Positions 18,447-28,898 of a DNA stretch of 64,000 nucleotides are shown here, piece after piece. The DNA is from Lachnospiraceae bacterium (GTDB taxonomy: Bacteria; Bacillota; Clostridia; Lachnospirales; Lachnospiraceae), in contig JAFXCD010000036.1 in assembly GCA_017521605.1 (NCBI GenBank), positions 50,415 through 114,414 on the forward strand. Reading direction: 5' to 3'. A program made the translations under genes and the position numbers. The number at the start of each line of letters is the position of its first letter. Positions within the stretch are counted from its first letter, which is position 1. The notes under the pieces were generated by a model. It did not search any database. It was given only the letters and a program-made list of their open reading frames with translations, and was not told the origin of the DNA.

Positions 18447-21143
18447 ATGAATTTTACACAAAGAGGAATTGTTCAAAAACAAAGAGCTCTTAATGCCAAA
18501 GGGGGAAAATTCGGGCGTAAGCTTTTATTAACTGTAGTGCTGCTACTGATAACCCTTCTGGTTGCAATTGTTGTATGGGGCATTGCTGCTACTCTGGGTA
18601 TGTATAATGGTATCCTGGCTTCCACCCCCCGCATCAACAGTTCTCAGGTTGCTTCTACAGAACAGGCAACCTTTGTATATGATATAGAAGGAAACAAAAT
18701 TGATGAATTGGTTGCTACCAATTCCAACCGTATCTTAGTAAAAATGGAACAGATTCCCCAGAATATGGCAGATGCTGTTGTTGCCATTGAGGATGAACGT
18801 TTTTATGAACATAATGGTATAGACCCTATTGGTATCTTTCGAGCCGGTTATCAGTTCATTATTACCAAGGGCAAGGAACAACAGGGTGCCAGTACCATTA
18901 CCCAACAGTTATTAAAGAATACCATCTTTACTGAATGGACAGAAGAAGGTGATAATTTAATCAAATCCGTAAAACGTAAGCTTCAGGAACAGTACCTTGC
19001 TATTGAGCTGACTAAAGTACTATCTAAAGAAGAAATTCTGGAGCGTTACATGAACACTATCAATCTGGGGCAAAACACCTTAGGTGTGGAAGCGGCCTCC
19101 CAGCGTTATTTCGGTAAATCTGTCAGTGAACTGACACTTTCTGAGTGTGCAACCATTGCAGTAATTACCCAGAATCCTTCCAAGTGGAATCCTATCAGTC
19201 ATCCTGAGCAAAATGCCGAACGCCGTAAAAGATGTTTGGACAAAATGTTGGAATTGGAGTTTATTACTCAAGCAGAATATGATGAAGCCATGGCTGATAA
19301 TGTATATGAGCGTATTGAGCGTCACAATGTAGATTTTCTGGAAGATTCTTCTTCCAGCAGTTACTTTGTAGATGCCTTGACTTATGATGTGCGAGAAGAC
19401 TTAATTGCCGCCGGTTATAGTGAAGCCACCGTAGACACTTTGCTTTACTCTGGTGGTCTGCGTATTATGTCTACCATGGATCCCAAGATTCAGTCAATTG
19501 TAGATTTTGAGGTAAACAATCCGGAAAACTATCCTGACTACATTCAATATGAATTAGACTGTGCACTAACCATAACCAGTAAAGATGGTTCCTCTCAGAA
19601 TTATAGCAAGGAAATGATGATTCTCTATTTTAAAAACAATGGGGAACCCAATTTCGATTTGTTATTTGATTCTCCGGAAGCAGCCATCGAAAAATTCGAA
19701 GAATATAAAAACGCCCTATTAAAGGAAGGGGACGAATATTCAGAGAGAATTCGTACCACTCCCCAACCTCAGGTTTCTGTATATATTATGGACCAGAGTA
19801 CAGGCTATGTAGCTGCCATGTCCGGTGGTCGAGGACCCAAAGAAGGCCGGTTAACCTTTAACCGCGCTACAAGCTCTTATCGTCAGCCCGGTTCTACCTT
19901 TAAGGTTCTCTCCACTTACGCTCCGGCCCTGGACAGTGCCGGTCTGACCCTTGCCTCTGTATATAATGATGCTCCTTTCTTCTATGATGATGGTAAACCG
20001 GTCAGCAACTGGTATAGTGCGAGCAAGTATAAAGGACTATGTAGTATTCGTTATGGTATTGAACAATCTCTAAATATTGTAGCAGTAAAAACTTTAACAC
20101 AAATCACTCCCCGACTGGGTTATGACTATGTAGAAAACTTTGGTTTCAAGCAGTTAGCTAATGGTAAAGAAATCAATGGGCAATTGTTTTATGATGCTCA
20201 ACAACCTCTGGCACTGGGAGGTATTACTACCGGTGTATCCAACGAGGAGCTGACCGCTGCCTATGCAACTATTGCGAATGGTGGTGTATATACCAAGCCC
20301 AAGCTTTATACACAGGTACTGGCCTCTGACGGAACTGTTCTTTTAGATAACCGTACGCCACAAACCCATCAGGTAATTAAGGAAACCACAGCATTTCTTC
20401 TGACTGATGCTATGGTTGATGTAGTTACCAAAGGTACCGGTACCCGTACCCGTTTTAGTAATACTATGGCTATTGCCGGAAAAACCGGTACTACCTCCAG
20501 TAATGTGGATGTGTGGTTTGCCGGCTATACCCCTTATTATACCTGTTCCACCTGGGCTGGTTATGACAACAACCACAAAATGATTTCCAGCGGTGCCAAT
20601 CAGGAAACTAATATTGCCAAAAACATTTGGCGTAAAGTAATGGAATCCGTTCATAAGGATTTACCTGACAAAGACTTTTATGTTCCAACGGGCATTATGC
20701 AGACTCAGGTTTGTAAACTTTCCGGTAAACTTCCCAATCCCGGTGTTTGCGACCCGTCATGTATTGTTACTGAATACTTTGAAGAAGATACGCTTCCTCT
20801 GGAAACATGTGATGTCCATTACTACGGACAAATCTGTGCTTATGACAATTTAGTGGCTACTCCTGAATGTCCTTTCCAATATACAGGTACTTGGACCATG
20901 ACTCCGGTTGAGCACGAATCCCTTTGGAGCGGTTCTACTATCCCTATCGAACAGCCGGATGGTTCCATTGTTTATCAAACTCCTAAGACATCCAATACAT
21001 GCCAACATGATGTCACATTCTTCCTGGATCCGAATTATGCTACTACGCTTCAGATTCAGCAGGAGGAATTGAATATTCGACTTCAGGGTGCTCTGGAGGC
21101 ACAGCAACAACAGCAACAACAGGCAGAACAATCACCGCAATAA
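18447..21143 (+). CDS. Class A penicillin-binding protein (PBP1-like)
   Basis: Bifunctional peptidoglycan synthase, 898 residues, anchored by one N-terminal membrane segment (about 27-53). The GT51 glycosyltransferase domain (about 85-270) shows AIEDERFYEHNGIDPIGIFRA and QGASTITQQLLKN. The transpeptidase domain (about 440-740) shows PGSTFK (SxxK near 481), the SLN motif in IEQSLNIVAVKTL (about 545) and AGKTGTTSSNVDVWF (KTG near 677). After it comes an extended region with two Cys pairs (CKLSGKLPNPGVC, CDVHYYGQIC) and a Gln-rich tail. Position in a monocistronic unit between its own promoter and a 48-bp palindromic terminator. Confidence 0.95.
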   Translation: MNFTQRGIVQKQRALNAKGGKFGRKLLLTVVLLLITLLVAIVVWGIAATLGMYNGILASTPRINSSQVASTEQATFVYDIEGNKIDELVATNSNRILVKMEQIPQNMADAVVAIEDERFYEHNGIDPIGIFRAGYQFIITKGKEQQGASTITQQLLKNTIFTEWTEEGDNLIKSVKRKLQEQYLAIELTKVLSKEEILERYMNTINLGQNTLGVEAASQRYFGKSVSELTLSECATIAVITQNPSKWNPISHPEQNAERRKRCLDKMLELEFITQAEYDEAMADNVYERIERHNVDFLEDSSSSSYFVDALTYDVREDLIAAGYSEATVDTLLYSGGLRIMSTMDPKIQSIVDFEVNNPENYPDYIQYELDCALTITSKDGSSQNYSKEMMILYFKNNGEPNFDLLFDSPEAAIEKFEEYKNALLKEGDEYSERIRTTPQPQVSVYIMDQSTGYVAAMSGGRGPKEGRLTFNRATSSYRQPGSTFKVLSTYAPALDSAGLTLASVYNDAPFFYDDGKPVSNWYSASKYKGLCSIRYGIEQSLNIVAVKTLTQITPRLGYDYVENFGFKQLANGKEINGQLFYDAQQPLALGGITTGVSNEELTAAYATIANGGVYTKPKLYTQVLASDGTVLLDNRTPQTHQVIKETTAFLLTDAMVDVVTKGTGTRTRFSNTMAIAGKTGTTSSNVDVWFAGYTPYYTCSTWAGYDNNHKMISSGANQETNIAKNIWRKVMESVHKDLPDKDFYVPTGIMQTQVCKLSGKLPNPGVCDPSCIVTEYFEEDTLPLETCDVHYYGQICAYDNLVATPECPFQYTGTWTMTPVEHESLWSGSTIPIEQPDGSIVYQTPKTSNTCQHDVTFFLDPNYATTLQIQQEELNIRLQGALEAQQQQQQQAEQSPQ

Positions 21144-21144
21144 T

Positions 21145-21192
21145 AAAAATTGGATGGACCGGTCATATATATGACCGGTCCATCCAATTTTT
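21145..21192. terminator. 48-bp perfect palindromic bidirectional terminator
   Basis: AAAAATTGGATGGACCGGTC and its exact complement meet at a TATA centre near 21168. It separates the convergent PBP gene and the seven-gene operon, and offers a T-run on both strands. Confidence 0.92.
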
Positions 21193-24100
21193 ACATATTA
21201 CGATCGTCTTTTTTCTTTAATAGTGAAGATGTGTCCAGTGTCTGGGTTGGTTCTTTTTTCTTGCTCTTTCCAGACTTCTCTTTGGGCTTCTTCACCGTTT
21301 TCTCTTGTTTCTCCTCTGTCATCACCGGTTCCAAAGCAGGTGTGGGTAACTGTTCTTTCTCCTGTATGGGAGAAGCCATCTTACCTTTATTTACTTTCCA
21401 TTTGGGTGCATACTGGAATCTTCGCATGGCCACATCCACCAGAAACAGTACAATCGCCGTTGCAATCAGGATATTGGCCAGTGGTTTCCTTCCACCTGTA
21501 TGATTTGTAATCTTAGTCCATAAATAATCTGACTCTGTTATCAGCTTACCCTGTCTCTCTACAAAACTAAGAAATGCCGTGGTATCCACATCATACTTAT
21601 ATTCATCAGAAAACTGTACCGCAGCCGCAGTAGTCATGTAGCCACTAATCTCACCTTTTTCCATTCTTCTGATATTGAAATGATACATACCATTTTGGGT
21701 TGCCGGCAGTTCTGTTCTATACTTACCGGGTGCAGTAGCGTACAATTTCATTTCACTGCTTTGACCTTCCGGATCGATTACGGTTGCCAAGACTTCTGTA
21801 TCTGTACCATAATCCTTGGCTTCATAGGTAATCATCATCTTTTCTGCCGTAGTAACAACATCTACACTATCCTCTCCCATATTAGCATTGCCTGCAGAAT
21901 AATCCACAATACGTTTCCACAATCGGGCATAGTCTTCGGTGCCCGAAAAACCTGCCGTCCACTCTCCGGTCACATCCGTATTCCATGCCACTGTTCGTCC
22001 CAAACCATACTGCCACACAGTTAGTATGGGATCATCCTTTCCTGCCGAAGTGATAATCGAACTGGAGGCTGTTTTAGGTGAAGCTGCCACATAACCGTAT
22101 ACATAGGGCCATCCATCCGTAAAAAGCTCTCTGGTTAATTCATGACCGCTTCTTACAGATAAGGCAAAGTCCCCGTTCTGTATAAAGCTGTCACCACCCA
22201 AAAATACCTCTCTGGCAAAAATCTTGGGAATATCACTGGATAAATCAGAATAGTAATAGCGTCCTTTGCATTGCTCTGCCAGACCTTCCAATAACTTAGT
22301 ATCCGACCCGGTTCCTACTGCTACCGTAGAAAGAGTAATTCCACTTTCACTATAATTTTTCACTACATCTGCATAATTGGTGGTCTCCCCCATACCATCT
22401 GTTAGCAGGATAACGTGCTTCACGGCTGCGTTACTCCGGGCAATCACCCGATACGCCTCCTGTAATGCAGGCTTTATAGTAGTACCTCCCCCGGCTTCAA
22501 TTTTCTTTACAGAGTTCTTAATGCTCTCCCTGTCTGCAGCTTCTGTCAGTTCTACCTGCCACTCATATCCATCATCAAAGGTTAGTACACCTACATAATC
22601 TTTGTCTCGTAAATTATCAACAGCCACATTAGTAGCCTTAATTGCTACATCCAAATTACTGCCACTCTGACCGTTTACATCCCCCAGCATACTACCGGAA
22701 TGGTCTATCACCATAACCATCGCCATGGAAGGGGCTTCATTCATACCACGTAGTTCCATATCCACCGGCAGAACTGTTTCAATCACCGTGTCTCTATATC
22801 CACCTAAAGCAAAACTGTCTTCACCACCACAACAGACAAATCCACATCCATAATCCTTCACATAGGTTTCCAGATTTGCCAAAAAACCAGGTGGCAACTC
22901 ATCAATATAAGTATCCACCAATATAGTAGATTTGTAAGCAAGCATATCCTGAATATTATCCGGCGCATTCAATGCTGAAAGTATCGTGTAATCGCATCCT
23001 GCAGCCTCCAACACCCTGGAAAATGCTGTAATATCTGTATTGCTATCCGTTATTACCAGCACCTTCGGTGGTGCTTCAATAACAGAAAATGCATTATAGC
23101 TGTTATTCTCTTCACAACCATCTCCCTCTGCATTCACCTGAATTCTCAAGTTTTCCATAGCATTACCTTCTATCTGTTCACTCACTTGCTCACGGAAAAC
23201 GAAATGATTGCTGCCCTTATTCAAATGCACCTGGTTTGCTGCTACCTGCTTACTACCATTATATATGGTAATCACTGCATCTGTAATATAATTACTTTCT
23301 ACCAACACTTGAATAGAATACTCATCCCCCGGATGTAAATATGCCGGAAGACTCACATTATCAATATATGCATCCTGCAATTGTTCATTCTCATACAATA
23401 ATGCACACATTTCAATACCTGAAGCCGTTACAGCCTGAGCCATACGATGAATATCACCCTTGGTTTCTTTTCCATCCGTCAAAAATACAAGTCTGCCCTT
23501 GCTATTCTCCGGAATCATGGATATAGCTTTAGAAATTGCTTCTTCAAAATTGGTAGCAGACTTTTCAGGTATCGTCATCAATCCGGTATATTGCTTCTCA
23601 CCGGTTACAAACTGTTCTACCAGGGTATTATTACCAAATGTTACAATACCATAGGAATTGCCGGAAGGCATCTGGGCAATTGTCTCACCCAAATAGTTCT
23701 TAGCCTCTTCCAAATGTTCCTTATTACTATTGGACAAATCCACCATAAAAATAGTAGCCGTACGATTGCCTCCTACAGGTAACTGCACGCCCAATAGTGC
23801 TAAAAGCACGCATACTGTCACAAAACCACGTACTATCAGATAGAACTTCCCACGATAGCGCATCTGTCGTACATAAATAATCCACTCTGCTATAAGCAGT
23901 ATCAGTACCAATATCAGGAATATATTACGGAGTGTCTGCTTCACCTTCCGTAATTCATATCCACCTTCTCCTACTACGGATTCTTGGACCATACGCCCAT
24001 CTGACTCTGTTGCTGTATTAAAGCGTACCACATAGGATTCTTTATACTCTTCATTACCGATTTCATAACAGCCTGCCAGTTCCGGCAATGTAGGCTGTTC

Positions 24101-25618
24101 CTCCGGTTCTGCCCAAGGCTGTAAGGCCAACTCTTCTCCGGCATAATAAACATTGGTTGCCAGCCAGGAGGTATCTGACAAATAAATCATAGCATTAGCC
24201 AAAAATACAGGAAATTCTGCCCGTAAAGGAAAATCCGACTCTCTTATGTCAAAACCTACTACAATCTCCCGGTACTCTTCTGTATCCCGATAATACCCTA
24301 CTGTCTTACCTTCATATTCCAGAAAGCTATGGGCACCTTCGGGTAATTCAAAACAATATGCCTTATTGACACCAATATAAAAATCAGATAATCCTGCTGA
24401 CAAATCACAATCTGTCATATCCAGAACCACATGTTCCAGCTCCTCTGTGGCATTTCCATAGGCTTCTCCAAAAAGCAGACGGTTCCCTTTCAGCTCCTCA
24501 CCACAGTGTCCGGCATCATATATCACCACATTATATGCTTCTTCTGCACCTATATCCGTACTTTTAATTATATTGCTGCCAGTAACAGCCAGATACGCTT
24601 TTTCAATAAACGTATTGCCATCACCAATCAGGATACCCTGTATTAAATTCCCCTTATTCTTTACCGCATAGGAAATATTATCTGCATCCAGACTATCTTT
24701 CCCTCCGTTAGCAAAAGAGATTCCACTAATCTGAGCAGATAATCGTTCTCCCTGCCAATCCATCCCTTCAAACAGACAAATCTTATTCTCACCGGATGAT
24801 AAACTTATGCTCTTTACATTTAGAAGTGTATCCTCTTCATCATATATTCCCACATCACAGCTTGCATCCTCATCACTATAATTGGTTATGCTTACCAATA
24901 CATCATAGTATCCATCCTGTCTCCCAGAAAACACCAGATATTCGTTGGCCAGATTCCTTACCGCTTCACCTGCCACATACAAATCCATACCTGCACTACT
25001 ATGCAACTGCTGAAAAGCCTCTGCACCGGAGCCGTCCGTGTACACCAATAGGTCTGCTGCCACTTCACTGTTTTCTCCTGCCAGACTATCTATAATACTC
25101 TGGGCTTCTGTAAGACTCCCTCCGCTATGACTACATTCCAGACTCTGTAAGATTCTAATAATATTTGCCTGGTCTGCACTGTCCACTGCCAGAAGCTGTG
25201 CTTTGCTACCATTTACGGCCACAATACTAAAACGGGTATTGTCCATGGTACGAACATAATCACAAGCCTGTTCCACCGCTTCCTCCAGACGGGTCTTACC
25301 GGTGCTTGATTTGTGTTGCATACTGCCGGTAGTATCCAGTAAAAGTATCTTCCTGCCACCACTTTTTCCCTCCCTTTGTATAAAAGGAGACATCAACGCA
25401 ATCACTAAAAGAGCCACAATCAATATCTGAAGGTACATCAGAATATTATGGACAAACTTTTCAAAAAAGGTTTTTGACTGCTGATTCTTCAAAAGTTTTT
25501 TCCACAAAAGATTGGAGGATATTTCATAATCATCCCCCTTTGGCTTCAACAAATATAAAATTATGATAATGGGCACCGCCAACAAAAATAACAGCGGCCA
25601 TAAGCTCTCAAATATCAT
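21191..25618 (-). CDS. Giant membrane protein with three VWA-type domains (BatA-like fusion)
   Basis: 1475 residues. The N-terminus is a BatA/aerotolerance-type pair of membrane helices (about 5-24 and 60-80), then VWA-1 with MIDAS LLLDTTGSMQ (about 92) and a Cys-poor outer region. Two more helices (about 562-582 and 592-612) lead to VWA-2 (FMVDLSNSNKEH, a degenerate MIDAS), a class I glutamine-amidotransferase-like fold (PPKVLVITDSNTDITAF ... FVCCGGEDSFALGGY), then VWA-3 with a full MIDAS VIDHSGSMLGDV and LLTDGMGETTNY. A final helix (about 1385-1405) precedes a Lys-rich cytosolic tail. In other bacteria the two halves are separate proteins, so this looks like a fusion. It overlaps the DUF58 gene by 11 bp and is last in the operon. 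Confidence 0.88.
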   Translation of the reverse strand: MIFESLWPLLFLLAVPIIIILYLLKPKGDDYEISSNLLWKKLLKNQQSKTFFEKFVHNILMYLQILIVALLVIALMSPFIQREGKSGGRKILLLDTTGSMQHKSSTGKTRLEEAVEQACDYVRTMDNTRFSIVAVNGSKAQLLAVDSADQANIIRILQSLECSHSGGSLTEAQSIIDSLAGENSEVAADLLVYTDGSGAEAFQQLHSSAGMDLYVAGEAVRNLANEYLVFSGRQDGYYDVLVSITNYSDEDASCDVGIYDEEDTLLNVKSISLSSGENKICLFEGMDWQGERLSAQISGISFANGGKDSLDADNISYAVKNKGNLIQGILIGDGNTFIEKAYLAVTGSNIIKSTDIGAEEAYNVVIYDAGHCGEELKGNRLLFGEAYGNATEELEHVVLDMTDCDLSAGLSDFYIGVNKAYCFELPEGAHSFLEYEGKTVGYYRDTEEYREIVVGFDIRESDFPLRAEFPVFLANAMIYLSDTSWLATNVYYAGEELALQPWAEPEEQPTLPELAGCYEIGNEEYKESYVVRFNTATESDGRMVQESVVGEGGYELRKVKQTLRNIFLILVLILLIAEWIIYVRQMRYRGKFYLIVRGFVTVCVLLALLGVQLPVGGNRTATIFMVDLSNSNKEHLEEAKNYLGETIAQMPSGNSYGIVTFGNNTLVEQFVTGEKQYTGLMTIPEKSATNFEEAISKAISMIPENSKGRLVFLTDGKETKGDIHRMAQAVTASGIEMCALLYENEQLQDAYIDNVSLPAYLHPGDEYSIQVLVESNYITDAVITIYNGSKQVAANQVHLNKGSNHFVFREQVSEQIEGNAMENLRIQVNAEGDGCEENNSYNAFSVIEAPPKVLVITDSNTDITAFSRVLEAAGCDYTILSALNAPDNIQDMLAYKSTILVDTYIDELPPGFLANLETYVKDYGCGFVCCGGEDSFALGGYRDTVIETVLPVDMELRGMNEAPSMAMVMVIDHSGSMLGDVNGQSGSNLDVAIKATNVAVDNLRDKDYVGVLTFDDGYEWQVELTEAADRESIKNSVKKIEAGGGTTIKPALQEAYRVIARSNAAVKHVILLTDGMGETTNYADVVKNYSESGITLSTVAVGTGSDTKLLEGLAEQCKGRYYYSDLSSDIPKIFAREVFLGGDSFIQNGDFALSVRSGHELTRELFTDGWPYVYGYVAASPKTASSSIITSAGKDDPILTVWQYGLGRTVAWNTDVTGEWTAGFSGTEDYARLWKRIVDYSAGNANMGEDSVDVVTTAEKMMITYEAKDYGTDTEVLATVIDPEGQSSEMKLYATAPGKYRTELPATQNGMYHFNIRRMEKGEISGYMTTAAAVQFSDEYKYDVDTTAFLSFVERQGKLITESDYLWTKITNHTGGRKPLANILIATAIVLFLVDVAMRRFQYAPKWKVNKGKMASPIQEKEQLPTPALEPVMTEEKQEKTVKKPKEKSGKSKKKEPTQTLDTSSLLKKKDDRNM

Positions 25619-26489
25619 ATAACATCCTCAAATCCTCAAAAATCAATCTGTAGAAATCCCTACTCGTATTGCAGATTGCATAAAAAGCACCTGCTTTGGC
25701 ACATTGCTCCTGCAAGCTGCCGGTATAAGCCTTCAAATTCTTTTCGTATATGCCTATACTGCTTGCATCCAAGGTAATCCGCAACATACTTTTATCTTCC
25801 TTATCTATCAGATTCTTGGTACCGGTCAAATCTACCTGTAACTCTTCACCTGCCAATACATGCAGAAATACCGGTTTCTGCTTCCGATAATTTAAAAAAC
25901 GCAGAATCTTTGTGGCAGTCTCTGCCGACTGCTCCAAAAAATCCTCCTGCAAAAAATCACTAAGTAATATGGTTATTCCCGGACCTTTGGCGGGTAGTTG
26001 CTTCACGGCTTCATTAATATCCACCGTTCCTTCAAATACACAACTATCCAGCCAGACAGACAGCCCCATTATGCCACGCTTTCCACTATTTGCCACAAAT
26101 GGGGATTGCATATGTTTCATATCATAAATCAATACTCTGTCCATATTGTTCAGTCCCAGATAACCCAAAGCCGCAGCCAACTTACAGGCCAGCTCACTTT
26201 TTGGGGGGATGCCATAATCCATAGAAGCGCTGGTATCTAAAAGAACTGAAACAAACGCCTCTTTTTCTTCCATATATTCTTTTACATAAAGTCTGTCCAA
26301 TCTTCCGTATGCGTTCCAGTCAATTCTTCTGATATCATCCCCCGGCATATATTCCCTGAAATCTGAAAATTCTGTAGAAGAACCCTTTTGTACAGATTTA
26401 CGATTACCCGCAAGGTTCATGGAGGATTTATGCCCCATCTGTAAACGAATCCGGGACAGCTTTTCATAAAATGCACCATCCAACATCAT
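25608..26489 (-). CDS. DUF58 domain protein
   Basis: 293 residues, soluble. The DUF58 signature is clear: DFREYMPGDDIRRIDWNAYGRLDRLYVKEYM (given here as key residues PGDD, IDWN, YGR, KEY) followed by VSVLLDTSASMDYG, a VWA-like MIDAS motif. DUF58 proteins accompany MoxR ATPases and are thought to be clients or adaptors. The gene starts 28 bp after moxR and overlaps the VWA fusion gene, which ties the three to one machine. AAAGGTG is the ribosome site. Confidence 0.92.
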   Translation of the reverse strand: MMLDGAFYEKLSRIRLQMGHKSSMNLAGNRKSVQKGSSTEFSDFREYMPGDDIRRIDWNAYGRLDRLYVKEYMEEKEAFVSVLLDTSASMDYGIPPKSELACKLAAALGYLGLNNMDRVLIYDMKHMQSPFVANSGKRGIMGLSVWLDSCVFEGTVDINEAVKQLPAKGPGITILLSDFLQEDFLEQSAETATKILRFLNYRKQKPVFLHVLAGEELQVDLTGTKNLIDKEDKSMLRITLDASSIGIYEKNLKAYTGSLQEQCAKAGAFYAICNTSRDFYRLIFEDLRMLYDI

Positions 26490-26517
26490 CTATATTCACC
26501 TTTTATCTACAACACGC

Positions 26518-27492
26518 CTATACCTTAGGCTTCTTGGAAGCCAGTATCTGTGCAATGATAGTATCCTCGTTTACGCCCTCACTGATAGCCTCAAAGCTTG
26601 CTATAATACGATGCCTAAGCACCGGATAAGCTGCTTCTTCTACATCCCGAAAGGAAACATTATATCTTCCATCCAGAAAAGCCTTTGCTTTTGCCGCACG
26701 TATAAGTGCCTGTGCTGCTCTGGGACTGGCTCCTTCCCTGATATACGGATTGGTAGCATGAGTTTCCATCACAATATCCAGTAAATAATCCATAACCGCA
26801 TCTGCTATGGGAATCTGATTTACCAATTCTCTAGCGGCCAATAAGCTCTCCCCATCCATCTTCTTCTCGATTACAGGTGGGTTGCTGCCTTCCGTTAGAT
26901 TCACAATTCCCTTTAGTTCTTCCTTTGTAGGGAATTTTACCAATATCTTAAACATAAAACGGTCCAATTGTGCTTCCGGTAATGGGTAGGTTCCCTCATT
27001 TTCAATAGGATTCTGAGTTGCCAGTACTAAAAATGGTTCCTCCAGCTTATGACTGTCATTACCAACCGTTACTGTATGCTCTTGCATGGCTTCCAACAGA
27101 GCAGACTGGGTTTTAGGGGTAGCACGGTTGATTTCATCAGCCAGGATTAAATTAGCAAAAATGGGACCTTTTTCAAAGGAAAACGAACTCCCCTGTTCAT
27201 TCTTTACAATAATATTAGTACCGGTTACATCGCTGGGCATTAAGTCCGGTGTAAACTGGATTCTTTTAAAGGATAAATCAAACACCTTGCTAATGGTACT
27301 AACCAGTCTGGTTTTGCCCAATCCCGGCATGCCTTCCAGCAATACATTACCGCCGGTCAGTATAGCCAGAATGACCTGATGAACAATCTCCTTCTGACCA
27401 ATGATTCCTTTCTGTATTTCCTGCTCACACTCAGCCACCAGCTGTGATACGTAAGTCACATCCTGTAATCTACTCTTATCCAACTCGCTCAT
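26518..27492 (-). CDS. MoxR-family AAA+ ATPase
   Basis: 324 residues. Walker A is GNVLLEGMPGLGKTRL (about 53-68), Walker B LILADEINRATPKTQSALLEAM (key residues LADEINR, about 116), then the sensor ATQNPIE and the Arg finger in EAQLDRFMFKI. The C-terminal lid has GASPRAAQALIRAAKAKAF. MoxR proteins act as chaperone-like ATPases that mature or remodel protein complexes with VWA partners; here DUF58 and VWA genes follow immediately. The GGAGGAG ribosome site precedes the start, 17 bp after the previous gene. Confidence 0.95.
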   Translation of the reverse strand: MSELDKSRLQDVTYVSQLVAECEQEIQKGIIGQKEIVHQVILAILTGGNVLLEGMPGLGKTRLVSTISKVFDLSFKRIQFTPDLMPSDVTGTNIIVKNEQGSSFSFEKGPIFANLILADEINRATPKTQSALLEAMQEHTVTVGNDSHKLEEPFLVLATQNPIENEGTYPLPEAQLDRFMFKILVKFPTKEELKGIVNLTEGSNPPVIEKKMDGESLLAARELVNQIPIADAVMDYLLDIVMETHATNPYIREGASPRAAQALIRAAKAKAFLDGRYNVSFRDVEEAAYPVLRHRIIASFEAISEGVNEDTIIAQILASKKPKV

Positions 27493-27509
27493 CCTTGCTC
27501 CTCCTACAG

Positions 27510-28895
27510 CTAATTAAAGCTTGCAAAATAATCTTTTATTACATCTTCCATTCCACTAGGATATCTTCCTGCTGCAATTCCCTCATATGCATTCTCTTCA
27601 TAACTACCGATCACAGCTTCATGGGATACATGATTCCCCTCCCAGCTTAATCCGTTTTGGGTACGGAAATAATCTGAATCCTCATGACTACTTGCATTAC
27701 CGGACAAATTACCGGTATCCATAATTTCATTTGGAATACTTACATAATCGTGTGGGGATGCTCCGCTTCCTTCCCCACGGCCACTTCCACTGCCTTCACC
27801 CTGACCGGAACCATCTCCTTGGCCTTGACTGTTCCCTTGTCCGGTTCCCTGCCCCTGTCCATTTCCCTGGCTCTGACCTTGACTTTGACCATTGCTGTTT
27901 TGACCATTCTGGCCATTGCTCTGTTGGTTACCTGTCTGACCGTTTTGTCCGGGATTCTGTCCCTGATTCTGCTGATTCCCGGCTTCATTGTTGTTCTGAC
28001 CATCTCCGGACTGTTCGCCTTCTGTGCCCTGATTATCCACTAAAGAAGTGGCACCTTTCTGCATACCGGATTCCCCCAGCTCCTGTATTTTCTCTGCCAT
28101 CTGTTGCATGGCATCTATGGATTGTGGGGATATATTTGCTCCGCTTTGCATAATATCTGCCATATCCATCAACTGCTGACTCATATTATCATATTTATAA
28201 TCCAGCTTCTGATTGGCCGTTTCCATCATTTCCTTAGATTCCGCATTATGATATTCCTGCATAGAGGCTTGAAGGCTTTCCATCATTTCCTGTAGTGTTG
28301 CCAGCTGCTCCGGTGTGAGACTTTCCTGTTGCAAACTCTCCATCGACTCCAGAACTTCCTTAAGCTCCTCCTCTTTTTCTTCTGCTTCCTCACGAACCAT
28401 ATGTAATTCCTCTGCCATCTTCTTCATTTCTGTTGGAAGAAACATCAATACCACCATGGTTACTAACAGCAGACACATTATGGCAGGAGCCTTCCATCCT
28501 TTCAAAAGTGGTACTCTAATCCTCTCTTTATGATCCCTCAACTGTTTCATGGCATCCTTTCTTTGAAGCTCTACCATCTCTCCCACTTCGTCCAGATGCT
28601 CATAGGCCGTTACAATTCTCTCCTGAAAACCGAAACTATCCATATACAAAGCTGCCTGATACAGTGTTTTTCTGCGTAATACAGATATAATTAATGCTGT
28701 CAGTATGGCTATCACCACTGCTAGCATACTGCAAATATTAGCCCTGTAAAAAGGCATACAAAAGGCAATTATCTGAAAAAGGATTCCCACCCCTGCACCT
28801 ACACTTAGTGAAAAGACCAGATTCTTTGCCACTTCCGCTCTATTCAGTTTTTTCCCACAAGCTTTGATGCTTTTTAGAAATTCCTTTTTCTCCAT
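27510..28895 (-). CDS. Membrane coiled-coil protein with Gln/Asn/Gly-rich domain
   Basis: 461 residues, no family I can name with certainty. Two membrane helices near the N-terminus (about 26-48 and 53-72) and a third (about 132-153) are followed by a strongly charged coiled coil (about 155-265, EEAEEKEEELKEVLESMESL). Residues about 290-380 are a low-complexity stretch of Gln, Asn and Gly (GQNGQTGNQQSNGQNGQNSN), and the C-terminus is a conserved-looking globular piece (YEENAYEGIAAGRYPSGMED). The layout recalls proteins that precede MoxR in similar operons of other phyla. It follows the ABC permease directly and precedes moxR. Possibly a scaffold between transporter and ATPase; this is inference. 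Confidence 0.7.
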   Translation of the reverse strand: MEKKEFLKSIKACGKKLNRAEVAKNLVFSLSVGAGVGILFQIIAFCMPFYRANICSMLAVVIAILTALIISVLRRKTLYQAALYMDSFGFQERIVTAYEHLDEVGEMVELQRKDAMKQLRDHKERIRVPLLKGWKAPAIMCLLLVTMVVLMFLPTEMKKMAEELHMVREEAEEKEEELKEVLESMESLQQESLTPEQLATLQEMMESLQASMQEYHNAESKEMMETANQKLDYKYDNMSQQLMDMADIMQSGANISPQSIDAMQQMAEKIQELGESGMQKGATSLVDNQGTEGEQSGDGQNNNEAGNQQNQGQNPGQNGQTGNQQSNGQNGQNSNGQSQGQSQGNGQGQGTGQGNSQGQGDGSGQGEGSGSGRGEGSGASPHDYVSIPNEIMDTGNLSGNASSHEDSDYFRTQNGLSWEGNHVSHEAVIGSYEENAYEGIAAGRYPSGMEDVIKDYFASFN

Positions 28896-28898
28896 TCC

